Notes under the pieces: model-generated | What the model saw: only the letters and a program-made list of their open reading frames with translations | Told to the model about the DNA's origin: nothing | Database searches by the model: none | Source: Afipia massiliensis | Lineage (GTDB): Bacteria; Pseudomonadota; Alphaproteobacteria; Rhizobiales; Xanthobacteraceae | Direction of reading: 5' to 3' | Length of the DNA stretch: 64,000 bases | NCBI RefSeq assembly: GCF_014203115.1 | Contig: NZ_JACHIJ010000001.1 | Span: forward strand, 248,001 to 312,000 | Part shown: in pieces, positions 9,600-18,049 of the stretch | How the letters are laid out: every line of letters starts with the position of its first letter | How positions within the stretch are numbered: position 1 is the stretch's first letter | Position numbers and translations under genes: made by a program

Positions 9600-10097
9600 T
9601 CACATCCGTTCGCCGGGCAATCGGCTGGCTTGCTTCACCCAGTCGGCGAACTGGGCTTCGTCGAGTTCGCCTTCGTGGATGTCGAGGTAGCGCACGTCCT
9701 TTTGTTTGGAGGCGCCGGGCGGGACAGGACGCAGCGACGTGCCGCGGAAGAAAGCCACCTTGATGTACTTCGCGAAGACATGAAAGCTGAGGAACCAGAC
9801 GTGGTCCTCAACTCCGTAGAACGGCGAATTCCATTTGACTGCCTTGCGTACGCCGGGAACGGCGCGCGCAATGAGCGCGTCGAGACGCCGGCCGACATCG
9901 CTTTTCCAGCCGGGCATGGCCGCGATGTAAGCCTGCACAGGCGCGTCGCCGTAGCCTTTTGCGATCTGCGGATTGCCGCCTGAAAGCAGTGCCGGCTTCG
10001 CCGCCGTCTTGCGCGGCTTGGCTGCTTTTGCAGCAGCCCGCTTGGGAGCGGCCTTCTTTGCAACCTTCGTTGGCTTCTTGGACGTCTTGCCAGTCAT
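9600..10097 (-). CDS. DUF1801 domain-containing protein
   Basis: The 165-residue protein has a lysine/alanine-rich basic N-terminal arm (about 1-40) and then a DUF1801 fold (about 50-160) with WKSDVGRRLDALI, VKWNSPFYG and FLSFHVFAKYIKVAFFRG. The family is of unknown biochemical function, structurally a small alpha/beta domain common in soil bacteria. I start it at ATG 10097, which overlaps the stop of the upstream membrane-protein gene as ATGA, indicating translational coupling. The next gene carries a second, divergent DUF1801 domain. Confidence 0.85.
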   Translation of the reverse strand: MTGKTSKKPTKVAKKAAPKRAAAKAAKPRKTAAKPALLSGGNPQIAKGYGDAPVQAYIAAMPGWKSDVGRRLDALIARAVPGVRKAVKWNSPFYGVEDHVWFLSFHVFAKYIKVAFFRGTSLRPVPPGASKQKDVRYLDIHEGELDEAQFADWVKQASRLPGERM

Positions 10098-10318
10098 TGT
10101 GTTCGTTCCTGTCCGCCGCTGCGCCACCTGGCGGCATATGGCAGCATGAACATGTACAGGCCGCTAAACAGCAGCAGGAACAGCGGCAGCAGTGGCGAGT
10201 AGACCACCCATGCGGGAGGTTCTCCCATCGCCATGGCAACGAAGTTGGCGATCACGGTCAAGGTAAAGATCATCGACAGCCAACGGTGAATCTGCCGAAC
10301 CCACATATTCCAGTTCAA
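10094..10318 (-). CDS. Small two-helix membrane protein
   Basis: The 74-residue product (MNWNMWVRQIHRW onward) has two hydrophobic helices, about residues 15-33 and 42-62, and a short charged C-terminus. I choose a TTG start at 10318 because AGGAGG sits six bases upstream, an excellent ribosome site; the nearby ATG four codons later is the alternative. It lies between an SRPBCC gene and a DUF1801 gene, overlapping the latter by four bases. No family recognised beyond a general resemblance to small PepSY-like or transporter-associated helices. Confidence 0.75.
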   Translation of the reverse strand: MNWNMWVRQIHRWLSMIFTLTVIANFVAMAMGEPPAWVVYSPLLPLFLLLFSGLYMFMLPYAARWRSGGQERTQ

Positions 10319-10365
10319 ATGTGACCTCCTCTTTGAAGACAAGCCAAAGCGCAGCGCGGCAAACG

Positions 10366-10797
10366 TCAGTCCGCCCGCGCCAGCATTTCATCCAGCTTCG
10401 TGAAGAACTGCTGCCAGCCGTGCTTCGCGCCGCCGAAGGCCTGCTTCTGATCCGGCCGGAAGCCCGATTGCTCCATGCGCAGGTGCGTCCCCGTGCTTGT
10501 CGGGGTGAGCGTAAAAGTCACCACGCTCGTCAGATTGAACGCCGCATCGTCGTGCGCAAAATTCCAGGTGTAGGACAGCGTCCTGTTCGGCTCGACGGCG
10601 AGGACCTCGCAGTCCAGCACGCCGCCCCAGTCTCCGCGAAGATTGAAGCTGTGGCCCACGACGGGCTTGAAGTCGTTCTTCATGAGCCACTCCTCGATCA
10701 GGTGTGGTTGCGTGAGCGCGCGCCAGAGCTTCTCCGGCGGAAAAGACATTTCACGTTCGACAACGACAGAGAGCGTTTCGGTCGCAGTGGTGCTCAT
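10366..10797 (-). CDS. SRPBCC / AHSA1-type ligand-binding protein
   Basis: At 143 residues, this is a single START-like domain of the Activator-of-Hsp90-ATPase type. Typical features are the opening VEREMSFPPEKLWRALTQPHLIEEW, the central TLSYTWNF and the C-terminal helix GWQQFFTKLDEMLA. Such proteins form a helix-grip pocket for hydrophobic ligands; substrate unknown. The start codon overlaps the ArsR stop by four bases. ArsR-SRPBCC pairs are frequent in soil bacteria, and the regulator probably controls this gene. Confidence 0.9.
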   Translation of the reverse strand: MSTTATETLSVVVEREMSFPPEKLWRALTQPHLIEEWLMKNDFKPVVGHSFNLRGDWGGVLDCEVLAVEPNRTLSYTWNFAHDDAAFNLTSVVTFTLTPTSTGTHLRMEQSGFRPDQKQAFGGAKHGWQQFFTKLDEMLARAD

Positions 10798-11117
10798 TGA
10801 TCCATCCTCTTGAGTAGATTTTCGAGATCGTCGAACCGGTTCTCCCAGAATCCGGCCATCTGGCTTGTCCAGTCGATCAGCGGGGCAAGCGCGCCGAGTT
10901 GCGCGCTGTAGTGGGTCTGGCGTCCTTCATGGCGATCGAGCACCAGCCCGGCCTGCTTCAGGACGCCGAGATGCTTGGAAACGGCCGGTTGCGAGACCCC
11001 GGCTTGAGCGGTCAGCGCCCCGACCGTCTGCTCTCCGCCGCGGCACAAGCGCTCGAAGATCGCCCGCCGGGTCGGATCGGCGAGCGTTCTGAACAGCATA
11101 TCGTGAGCGTTTGGCAT
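10794..11117 (-). CDS. ArsR-family transcriptional regulator
   Basis: The 107-residue winged-helix repressor has LADPTRRAIFERL at the start and the recognition helix region AGVSQPAVSKHLGVLKQAGLV. The metal-binding ELCVCDL motif of arsenic sensors is absent, so this belongs to the larger group that partners SRPBCC proteins, probably sensing a different cue. It is first in a five-gene operon ending at 8212. The 200 bases upstream, shared with the divergent MscS gene, should hold its operator; an imperfect ATGG(A)TT/AACCAT dyad near 11140-11160 is a weak candidate. Confidence 0.92.
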   Translation of the reverse strand: MPNAHDMLFRTLADPTRRAIFERLCRGGEQTVGALTAQAGVSQPAVSKHLGVLKQAGLVLDRHEGRQTHYSAQLGALAPLIDWTSQMAGFWENRFDDLENLLKRMDQ

Positions 11118-11324
11118 TCTTGATCAATAACTCTGTGGCTATGGATTGACGTATAACCATCGAGCTATGAGTCAGTCAAGCCGAAACATGGGTGGCGCAA
11201 CCATCCCAGGACGAGATCACCTCAAACCATGGAACTCAGTGGTCTTCTTTGGCCACCCGCGAACAGAACATCGCCGTGTTTGTGCGGCATGAGCGTCGAT
11301 TAATTCGATGAATCAAGGACGATA

Positions 11325-14000
11325 ATGAATATCCGGACGATTGCCGTTTTTCTCGCGCTCGCATTGACGCCGTGCGCCACTCTTCAGGCTGCGACCCCTG
11401 CGCCGACGCCCGCTCCCCCGGCTGCGAAAGGAGCTGAAAGCCCCGCCACGGCAGCGCCCGCCCCTGCAACGCCCCCGGCGAAGGAAGCGCTTCCCGAAGT
11501 TCCGGCGCCGACCTATCCGAGCGCGGTCGCCAGTCTCAACGGCTGGAAGCAAACGCTCGACAGTGTCGAATGGCTTTTGCAGTTGGGCATCACCGACGAA
11601 GCCAGACTGACCCGAATCCGCGACGAGATTGCCGAGGCGCAAAAGGGAGCGCGTGACCTTATCGCCTCCATGACGCAGGGGCTCAACGAGGCGACTGAAC
11701 GAGCTGCCGGATTAGCGCCGGGTGAAAAGGATACAACGCCACAGTCCGACGAGGTCAAACTGGAGCGTGCCAAGCTGCTGGCCGAGATTTCCGCGCGGCA
11801 GAGCATCGTTCAACAGGCCAACCTGATCAACGTGCGCGCCCAGCAATCGCTCGATCTTATCTCGGAGCGCCGCCGCGCCCGGTTCACGGACACGGTTTTC
11901 AAACGCTCCCCCAGTCTGATCAATCCCTCGTTCTGGGTGCGTGTTGCCGAGGAGATTCCGCCCGCAACAACCCGGCTGATCGAGCTTGCGTCCCGATGGG
12001 TCGGCGTCATGACGGAGCAGCCGCTTCGCGCCGCGTCGGGCTTCGCAATTGCCGTCGTTGTCTTGCTCGGCTTTTTCCTGTCGCCGTGGCGGCGTTGGCA
12101 AGCGCGCTGGACGACCCGCGATGCGGTGATCACCGAGCCTTCTGCGCTCCGTAAGACAAGTTCTGCGGCGGTCATCGTTCTCGCCAACACCCTGATCCCC
12201 GGCACCTGTTTACTGGTGCTCTATCAATCGCTGATTGCGCTGGGCGTTTTGCCCGACGAAGTCAGTGCGATCGCACGGCCGCTGTTTGGCGTCGTCACCT
12301 TTGCGTTCTTTTTCTATAGCCTCGCGACCGCCACGCTGGCGCCAGATCGGCCCGCCTGGCGCTTGATCGATCTTGACGACGAGATCGCCGGCAAGCTGGT
12401 TCCGGTGGCGGCCCTGCTCGGCATCGCGGCCTGCTTTGGCGTCCTGCTTCAGGGCCTCAATCGTGCGATTGGCGCTCCGGCCGAACTATCGGCAGCCAGC
12501 GAAGGCGTGGTCGCGCTGACCAAGGCTTTCCTGTTCATGGCCGCATTGCGCATCGCGGCCCACACTGGAAACGAAGACGACAAGGAAGAAGAGTTCGCAG
12601 CAAAGGCCGCCAAGCGCTCGGCATGGCATCTTTTGATTCCGCTCGGCTGGCTGCTCGCGGCAACCGCGGTGCTTGGGCCGCTGGCCGGCTTTGTCTCGTT
12701 CGGCGGGTTCGTCGCGGGGGAGATGACCCTTATTGTCGTCGTGCTGATGGCTGCTGTTCTGCTCAGCCGGTTTGCCGATGCATTAATCGCCGCGACGTTT
12801 TCCTATTATGGAACAGTGGGCCGCTTCCTGCGGCAGACGGCAGGACTCAGCAGCCCAGCGGTACGCCAGATTGCCGCCTTGCTGAATGGCTTGGTCCAGT
12901 TGGCCTTGATTGCATTGGCCGTGTTCATGGTCCTCGCCACGTGGGGAATCAATTTCGACGATGTGTTCGGATCGTTGTCGTCGGCGTTCTTCGGGTTTTC
13001 GATCGGCAAGTTCACGATCTCGCCGTCCGCAATTCTCGGCGGGATCATCGTGCTGATCGTCGGCGTGGTGGCCACCCGCGCGGTCCAGAGCTGGCTCGAA
13101 TCCCGCTTTCTGCCCGAGACCAATCTCGACTTCGGTGTCCGCAGCTCCATTCGCACCGGCGTCGGCTACATCGGCATCATTCTCGCCGTCATCATTGCGC
13201 TATCGTATGTTGGCCTCAATCTGCAGAACATCGCCATTGTCGCCGGCGCACTGTCGGTCGGTATCGGATTCGGCCTGCAGTCGATTATCAATAACTTCGT
13301 ATCGGGCCTGATCCTGCTGGTTGAACGGCCGATCAAGGTTGGCGATCGCATCGAGGTCGGCGCCCGCATGGGCGTCGTCAAGCGCATCAACGTGCGCGCG
13401 ACCGAGATCGCCACCTACGATAACGTCTCGGTCATCGTTCCCAATGCCGACCTGATCAGCGGTCAGGTCGTCAACTGGATGCACGGCAGCTATATGGCGC
13501 GTCTGTCGGTGAAGGTCGGGACATCCTACAATGCCGATCCGGATCACGTCATCGCGGTCCTGCTCGATATAGCCAGCAACCATCCACGGACACTGAAATC
13601 GCCCGCGCCATTTGCGAACCTCGGCAACTTCGGCGCGGACGCGCTGGAATTTGCGGTGTTCTTTCATGTCGCCAATATCGGCGCGGACGGTGGCGTCGCA
13701 GACGATATACGGCTCGAAATCCTCAGGCGGTTTCGCAAGGAAGGCATCGAAATGCCTCTCGCCCAGCGCGATCTTCACCTTCGCGACCTCGACCGGATCG
13801 AAGCTCTGGTGCGTACGGTTGGCAGAGGCAACCGCTCCGGCTCCCGGCGTGAAAGAAATGAGGACGCCGACTTCGATCGGGCGGGGACCGACAACGGCAA
13901 GACCGATCGTGCCAGGAGTGATCGTGACAAGAGCGACCGTACCAAGGCTGATAGCGTCAAGACGGATGGCACAAGAACCGCCAAGGAAAGCTGGCAGTAA
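11325..14000 (+). CDS. MscS-family mechanosensitive channel with DUF3772-type N-terminus
   Basis: The 891-residue inner-membrane protein has a signal sequence (1-22), an alanine/proline-rich stretch, and a helical periplasmic region (about 55-210). About ten membrane helices follow from residue 230. The pore-lining and beta domain carries the MscS signature around IGFGLQSIINNFVSG and GDRIEVGARMGVV (about 640-690), then the cytoplasmic cage to about 830. It should release osmolytes on hypo-osmotic shock. The C-terminal tail is unusual: residues 856-885 are six tandem pentads D-x-x-K/R-S/T/A. It is monocistronic and divergent from the ArsR operon. Confidence 0.92.
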   Translation: MNIRTIAVFLALALTPCATLQAATPAPTPAPPAAKGAESPATAAPAPATPPAKEALPEVPAPTYPSAVASLNGWKQTLDSVEWLLQLGITDEARLTRIRDEIAEAQKGARDLIASMTQGLNEATERAAGLAPGEKDTTPQSDEVKLERAKLLAEISARQSIVQQANLINVRAQQSLDLISERRRARFTDTVFKRSPSLINPSFWVRVAEEIPPATTRLIELASRWVGVMTEQPLRAASGFAIAVVVLLGFFLSPWRRWQARWTTRDAVITEPSALRKTSSAAVIVLANTLIPGTCLLVLYQSLIALGVLPDEVSAIARPLFGVVTFAFFFYSLATATLAPDRPAWRLIDLDDEIAGKLVPVAALLGIAACFGVLLQGLNRAIGAPAELSAASEGVVALTKAFLFMAALRIAAHTGNEDDKEEEFAAKAAKRSAWHLLIPLGWLLAATAVLGPLAGFVSFGGFVAGEMTLIVVVLMAAVLLSRFADALIAATFSYYGTVGRFLRQTAGLSSPAVRQIAALLNGLVQLALIALAVFMVLATWGINFDDVFGSLSSAFFGFSIGKFTISPSAILGGIIVLIVGVVATRAVQSWLESRFLPETNLDFGVRSSIRTGVGYIGIILAVIIALSYVGLNLQNIAIVAGALSVGIGFGLQSIINNFVSGLILLVERPIKVGDRIEVGARMGVVKRINVRATEIATYDNVSVIVPNADLISGQVVNWMHGSYMARLSVKVGTSYNADPDHVIAVLLDIASNHPRTLKSPAPFANLGNFGADALEFAVFFHVANIGADGGVADDIRLEILRRFRKEGIEMPLAQRDLHLRDLDRIEALVRTVGRGNRSGSRRERNEDADFDRAGTDNGKTDRARSDRDKSDRTKADSVKTDGTRTAKESWQ
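13890..13979 (+). repeat. 15-base tandem repeat encoding six charged pentapeptides
   Basis: In frame with the MscS gene, six consecutive 15-base units encode DNGKT, DRARS, DRDKS, DRTKA, DSVKT and DGTRT. The units are diverged at the DNA level (GAY-CGT-xxx-AAG-AGC style) but keep period and charge pattern. The alternating acidic and basic residues suggest a flexible or helical cytoplasmic tail. Confidence 0.8.
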
Positions 14001-14570
14001 GCGTAGCTCTCGAAACATTTCGTGATGGGGACAGAAATCCCCGTGCTCTGAACCTCGCCTATTTTCGGCGTGTCCTGTTCGTGAGGGGCGCTTTCTAGAG
14101 GCGTCTTAAAGGCGGAGCAGGATGCGGCGCCTGCACGCGTGTCTCGCACACACGTCGTCCGGGAGGCTGGGGTCACCGTCCGGGCCAACTACGTGGCTCT
14201 GCCGTTCGCGGCTGGACGAGGCGGGGATGAAGGCGGCGAAAGCCGGCCGGATCGGGACGTGAAAGCGTCCGTCCTCACCCGGAAGTACGGTCCCCTCGCC
14301 CAAAATCGCCGCCAAATAGCAGTCAAGCTTGCGCAGACTGCGTAAACTTGTCTGCGGAGCGCCGCAAGGCGATGCGCTTCCGGAAGTTCATCGCCTCGCA
14401 AGCGATGCCGGAAGCGAAACAAGACAAGGTGCGCCTCGCGGCGCTCCATGCCCCTCGTCGTTGAGGGGGGGAGACTGAAAACGCAACTCGCGCGATGCGC
14501 GAGAGCAATCACGCGTGGCTGTTTGAAAATTGAATCGGGGTTAAGATCGCGACGCTTCTATGCCCACGAT
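14001..14570. other. Long structured non-coding interval
   Basis: About 570 bases with no convincing gene: short open frames on both strands have no ribosome sites and no recognisable products. Several strong self-complementary stretches are visible. One is 14375-14416, where CGCTTCCGG and CATCGC pair with GCGATG and CCGGAAGCG around CTCGCAA. Another is near 14488-14506, where CTCGCGC and GCGCGAG flank GAT. I could not match it to tmRNA, RNase P, 6S or rRNA. It may be a decayed repeat or an unrecognised RNA. Confidence 0.45.
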
Positions 14571-14663
14571 CGTCATCACCGGGCTTGTCCCGGTGATCCA
14601 CGTCTTCTCTTCGGTGAAGTAAAAAGTAAGTCGTGGATGGCCGGGTCAAGCCCGGCCATGACG
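14571..14663. repeat. Palindromic intergenic repeat
   Basis: The left part CGTCATCACCGGGCTTGTCC, continuing to GATCCACG, mirrors the right part CGTGGATGGCCGGGTCAAGC, continuing to CATGACG. Each half also holds its own small hairpin (CCGGGCTTGTCCCGG; GCCGGGTCAAGCCCGGC). The element ends four bases before the stop of the next minus-strand gene. It belongs to the CGTCAT...ATGACG type dispersed in Bradyrhizobium relatives and may double as a terminator. Confidence 0.85.
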
Positions 14664-14667
14664 AGGA

Positions 14668-15465
14668 CTACGCCGCCATCGTCTCGCGTGGCTGATAGAT
14701 CGCCACATGCTGGCAATGCGCGATCGGCTTCGAGCCGTTCGCCACGATCAGACCGTCCAGCTCAACGAACTTGTGGCCCTTGCGATCGTAGTTGCCGGTG
14801 ACCTTCGCGCGCGCGGTGAGTTCATCCTCGACAGACGCTGCCGCCAGGTAGCGGATGGTGCTGCCGACATGAATCCATGGACCCAGAATGGCGTTCTCCA
14901 TCAGCGCCCAGTTCATCGTCCGCAGCAGCATGCCGGTGTGAACGATCTTCTCATCGGCATAGAGCGGATCGGTTTCGCGGGCATCGCGCAGATATTCGGA
15001 CGAGCCCTGCGCGCCCAGCGTGAACGGCGGAATGGCGAGCCACTTGCCGGTCTGGTAGGTCTTTTCATCGGCGGGCGCATGCTTGCCGACGGGCTGCACA
15101 ACCTGGAAGTCCGAGAGCGAGATCTTTGGCGTATCGGACGGCATCGACGCCGTGCCGCTCGCGCACAGTTCGCCGCGGCTCTCGACCTTGATGGCAAGGC
15201 CGCCATCAATTTCTTCAGCGGTCACCACGGCGGTCTCGCCGTCATACACCGGCTTGAAGAACCGACCGTCCATCAACCCGCGCTCCAGAAACGCCCGGCC
15301 CCATTTCGCCACCGGCATGTGGGTCATGTAGGCGAAGACATCGACGCCGGGGACCAGCCCGCCCTGAAACCCGAACCGGCGCGCGACCGAATCGTCGTGC
15401 ATCTTGTTTTCGGAGTTCTTGGCGAGATTGTAGGCGTGGATGCTGTGGGGCTTGAGCGCGGTCAT
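14668..15465 (-). CDS. MaoC-like hotdog-fold protein, probable acyl-thioester dehydratase or thioesterase
   Basis: The 265-residue protein looks like a double hotdog. The first half has a MaoC-type opening ([37 protein letters not shown] is the stretch at residues 9-45), with the H and G-rich helix region expected for CoA thioester binding. The second half, about 150-255, contains [32 protein letters not shown] and a [17 protein letters not shown] strand pair typical of hotdog beta-sheets. The substrate is unknown. It is monocistronic, with a palindromic repeat at its 3' end. Confidence 0.75.
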   Translation of the reverse strand: MTALKPHSIHAYNLAKNSENKMHDDSVARRFGFQGGLVPGVDVFAYMTHMPVAKWGRAFLERGLMDGRFFKPVYDGETAVVTAEEIDGGLAIKVESRGELCASGTASMPSDTPKISLSDFQVVQPVGKHAPADEKTYQTGKWLAIPPFTLGAQGSSEYLRDARETDPLYADEKIVHTGMLLRTMNWALMENAILGPWIHVGSTIRYLAAASVEDELTARAKVTGNYDRKGHKFVELDGLIVANGSKPIAHCQHVAIYQPRETMAA

Positions 15466-15624
15466 CGTTTCCTCGGATTATTGCGTTTCTCGGCTAAATG
15501 GACCGCAAAGCTGGCGCGAAAACAAGCCGTTCCCGTGCATGCCTCGCAGTCTGGTTTTCGCGCCTTTCGCTCGCCATTTTGGCTGGGTTGCGCTACCAGC
15601 AGCGCGAACACACATGGAACGATC

Positions 15625-16095
15625 TTGACCCCCACGACCCGCATTTACGTCGATGCCGATGCCTGCCCGGTGAAGGATGAGATTTACCGTGTCGCCGAAC
15701 GGCACCGTTTGCCTGTCAGCGTCGTCGCCGGGAACTTCATCCGGGTACCGAACGACCCGCTGATCGAGCGGATCGCCGCCGGGTCCGGCATGGACGCCGC
15801 CGACGACTGGATTGCGGAACGCGCGCAAAAAGGCGATATCGTCGTCACGTCCGACATCCCGCTCGCGGCACGCTGCGTGAAGGCCGGTGCGGACGTGATC
15901 GCGCCGAACGGCAAGCCGTTCTCCGAAGAATCCATCGGCATGACCTTGGCGGTGCGCAACCTGATGACCGACCTGCGCTCCAGCGGCGAAGTCACCGGCG
16001 GGCCGCGCTCGTTTTCGCCGCGCGACCGCTCCGCGTTCCTGTCGGCGCTCGACCAGACCATTCGCCGCATCCAGCGCGCAAGAGACCAGAAGTAA
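15625..16095 (+). CDS. YaiI/YqxD (DUF188) family protein
   Basis: The 156-residue product is a DUF188 protein related to PIN-like nucleases. It carries [18 protein letters not shown] at the N-terminus, [22 protein letters not shown] in the middle, and [16 protein letters not shown] near the end, the standard family landmarks. The role is poorly defined; acidic residues D and TSD suggest metal-dependent nucleic-acid processing, but that is inference. No ATG is available near the family start, so I choose TTG 15625, with GGAACG just upstream; the open frame extends far upstream without coding character. The ABC-F gene follows after 14 bases. Confidence 0.85.
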   Translation: MTPTTRIYVDADACPVKDEIYRVAERHRLPVSVVAGNFIRVPNDPLIERIAAGSGMDAADDWIAERAQKGDIVVTSDIPLAARCVKAGADVIAPNGKPFSEESIGMTLAVRNLMTDLRSSGEVTGGPRSFSPRDRSAFLSALDQTIRRIQRARDQK

Positions 16096-16109
16096 GGTAT
16101 TCCGACGAG

Positions 16110-17924
16110 ATGGCGCCTCCCCTGATCCAGTTGAAAGACATCGCGCTGACCTTCGGCGGCACACCGCTGCTGGCCGGCGTGGAGCTTGCGGTGTCGGCGG
16201 GCGAACGCGTCTGCCTGATCGGCCGCAACGGCTCCGGCAAATCGACGCTGCTCAAGATCGTCGCCGGCCTCGTGGAAGCCGACCGCGGCAGCCGCTTCGT
16301 GCAGCCCGGTGCCACGATCCGCTATCTGCCGCAGGAGCCCGACTTCGACGGCTTCAGCACAACGCTGGCCTATGTCGAAGCCGGAATGAATCCGGGCGAC
16401 GATCACTATCAGGCACAGTATCTGCTCGATCAATTGGGCCTGACCGGCACCGAAGACCCTGCCAATCTGTCCGGCGGCGAAGCCCGGCGTGCGGCGCTGG
16501 CGCGGGTGCTGGCGCCCTCACCCGACATCCTGCTGCTGGACGAGCCGACCAACCATCTCGATCTCACCACCATCGAATGGCTGGAAGGCGAACTCGCAAG
16601 CCGTCGTTGCGCACTGGTCATCATCAGCCATGACCGTCGCTTCCTCTCCAACCTCTCGCGCGCCACCGTCTGGCTCGACCGCGGCGAAACCCGCCGCATC
16701 GAGAAGGGCTTCAGCGCCTTCGAGGAATGGCGCGATGAAGTACTGGCGGAAGAAGAGCGCGACCAGCACAAGCTGGATCGCAAGATCGTCGCCGAAGAAC
16801 ATTGGCTGCGCTACGGCGTTTCGGGCCGGCGCAAGCGCAACGTCAAACGCCTCGGCAACCTGTTCGAGCTTCGCGATCAGCGCCGCGATTATCGTGGCGT
16901 CGCGGGCAAGGCAAACCTTGCGGCCGCTGAGGCTGAAAGCTCCGGTAAGCTGGTGGCCGAGGCGAAGCACATCAGCAAATCGTATGGCGAACGTCCGATC
17001 GTCGATGATTTCTCCATTCGCGTCGCGCGTGGCGACCGTATCGGCATTGTCGGTCCGAACGGCGCGGGCAAGACCACGCTCATCAGCATGCTGACCGGGG
17101 CCGATTCACCGGACACCGGCACGATCCGCCTCGGCGCCAATATCGAAATGGCGACGCTTGACCAGCATCGCGAAAGCCTCGATCCGAAAACGACGCTGGC
17201 TGATGCGCTGACCGGCGGACGCGGCGACAGCATCATGGTCAACGGCAAGCCGAAGCATGTCATCGGCTACATGAAGGACTTTTTGTTTCAGCAGGAGCAG
17301 GCCCGCACGCCGCTCGAAGTACTCTCGGGCGGAGAGCGCGGACGGCTGATGCTGGCCCGCGCACTGGCCAAGCCGTCCAACGTGCTGGTGCTGGACGAAC
17401 CGACCAACGACCTCGATCTTGAAACGCTCGACGTTCTGGAAGAAATGCTCGGCGACTACGACGGCACCGTCATTCTTGTCAGCCACGACCGCGACTTTCT
17501 TGACCGCGTCGTAACGTCGGTGATCGCGCCTGAAGGCAACGGCAAGTGGGTGGAGTATGCAGGCGGTTACTCCGACATGCTGGCGCAGCGCGGAGCCGAT
17601 CTGAAGCAGCGCGCGCTCGAGTCAGCGGCGGCCGACAAGCCGAAAGAAACCAGGGGATCAGCACCTGCGTCCTCGGCAAAGCGCCGTCTCAATTTCAATG
17701 AAAAGCACGCGCTGGAAACCTTGCCGAAGACCATGGCGAAGCTTCAGGCCGAGATCGCCAAGCAGCAGAAGCTGCTCGACGATCCAGAGCTTTATGCAAA
17801 GGACCGCAAAAAATTCGATGCCGCTTCCGCTGCGATTGCCAAGGCGCACACCGAACTGGATGCCGCCGAGGAAAAATGGATCGAACTGGAAATGCTGCGC
17901 GAGGAAATCGAGAGCGGGGTTTGA
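16110..17924 (+). CDS. ABC-F family ATPase (Uup-like)
   Basis: The 604-residue soluble protein has two ABC domains and no membrane helices. Walker A motifs are GRNGSGKST and GPNGAGKTT; signatures are LSGGEARRAALA and LSGGERGRLMLA; Walker B motifs are LLLDEPTNHLD and LVLDEPTNDLD. A linker of about 70 charged residues joins the domains. A C-terminal coiled coil (about 530-600, FNEKHALETLPKTMAKLQAE onward) is the hallmark of Uup. ABC-F proteins bind the ribosomal E site and modulate translation or rescue stalled complexes. It probably shares a transcript with the DUF188 gene. Confidence 0.93.
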   Translation: MAPPLIQLKDIALTFGGTPLLAGVELAVSAGERVCLIGRNGSGKSTLLKIVAGLVEADRGSRFVQPGATIRYLPQEPDFDGFSTTLAYVEAGMNPGDDHYQAQYLLDQLGLTGTEDPANLSGGEARRAALARVLAPSPDILLLDEPTNHLDLTTIEWLEGELASRRCALVIISHDRRFLSNLSRATVWLDRGETRRIEKGFSAFEEWRDEVLAEEERDQHKLDRKIVAEEHWLRYGVSGRRKRNVKRLGNLFELRDQRRDYRGVAGKANLAAAEAESSGKLVAEAKHISKSYGERPIVDDFSIRVARGDRIGIVGPNGAGKTTLISMLTGADSPDTGTIRLGANIEMATLDQHRESLDPKTTLADALTGGRGDSIMVNGKPKHVIGYMKDFLFQQEQARTPLEVLSGGERGRLMLARALAKPSNVLVLDEPTNDLDLETLDVLEEMLGDYDGTVILVSHDRDFLDRVVTSVIAPEGNGKWVEYAGGYSDMLAQRGADLKQRALESAAADKPKETRGSAPASSAKRRLNFNEKHALETLPKTMAKLQAEIAKQQKLLDDPELYAKDRKKFDAASAAIAKAHTELDAAEEKWIELEMLREEIESGV

Positions 17925-17930
17925 TATGTC

Positions 17931-18048
17931 CCGTCATCCTGAGGCGCGAGCCGCCTTACGGCGAGCCTCGAAGGATGAAAGGGACATAATGCCAACACGC
18001 CGTCGCCCTTCGAGGCCTTCGCTCCGCTACGGCACCTCAGGGTGACGG
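17931..18048. repeat. Palindromic intergenic repeat between convergent genes
   Basis: CCGTCATCCTGAGGCGCGAG at the left mirrors CACCTCAGGGTGACGG at the right. The inner arms, GAGCCTCGAAGGATGA and CGCCCTTCGAGGCCTTCG, form a second complementary pair. The element fills almost the whole gap between the ABC-F stop and the flavoprotein stop. It resembles the CCGTCATCCTGAGG repeats scattered in related genomes and could terminate transcription from both sides. Confidence 0.85.
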
Positions 18049-18049
18049 C

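Noticed and set aside
14106-14512. Several short open frames on both strands in the structured interval
   Set aside because: No ribosome sites, arginine-rich products, and frames overlap each other without a dominant one.
14001-14570. Possible tmRNA, RNase P RNA, 6S RNA or rRNA fragment
   Set aside because: I could not find the tRNA-like ends of tmRNA, the conserved P4 core of RNase P, a 6S-like long hairpin with central bubble, or any rRNA signature.
14707-15624. Long upstream in-frame extension of the DUF188 gene
   Set aside because: It is antisense to the hotdog gene and adds sequence unlike any DUF188 protein; the family start corresponds to about 15625.
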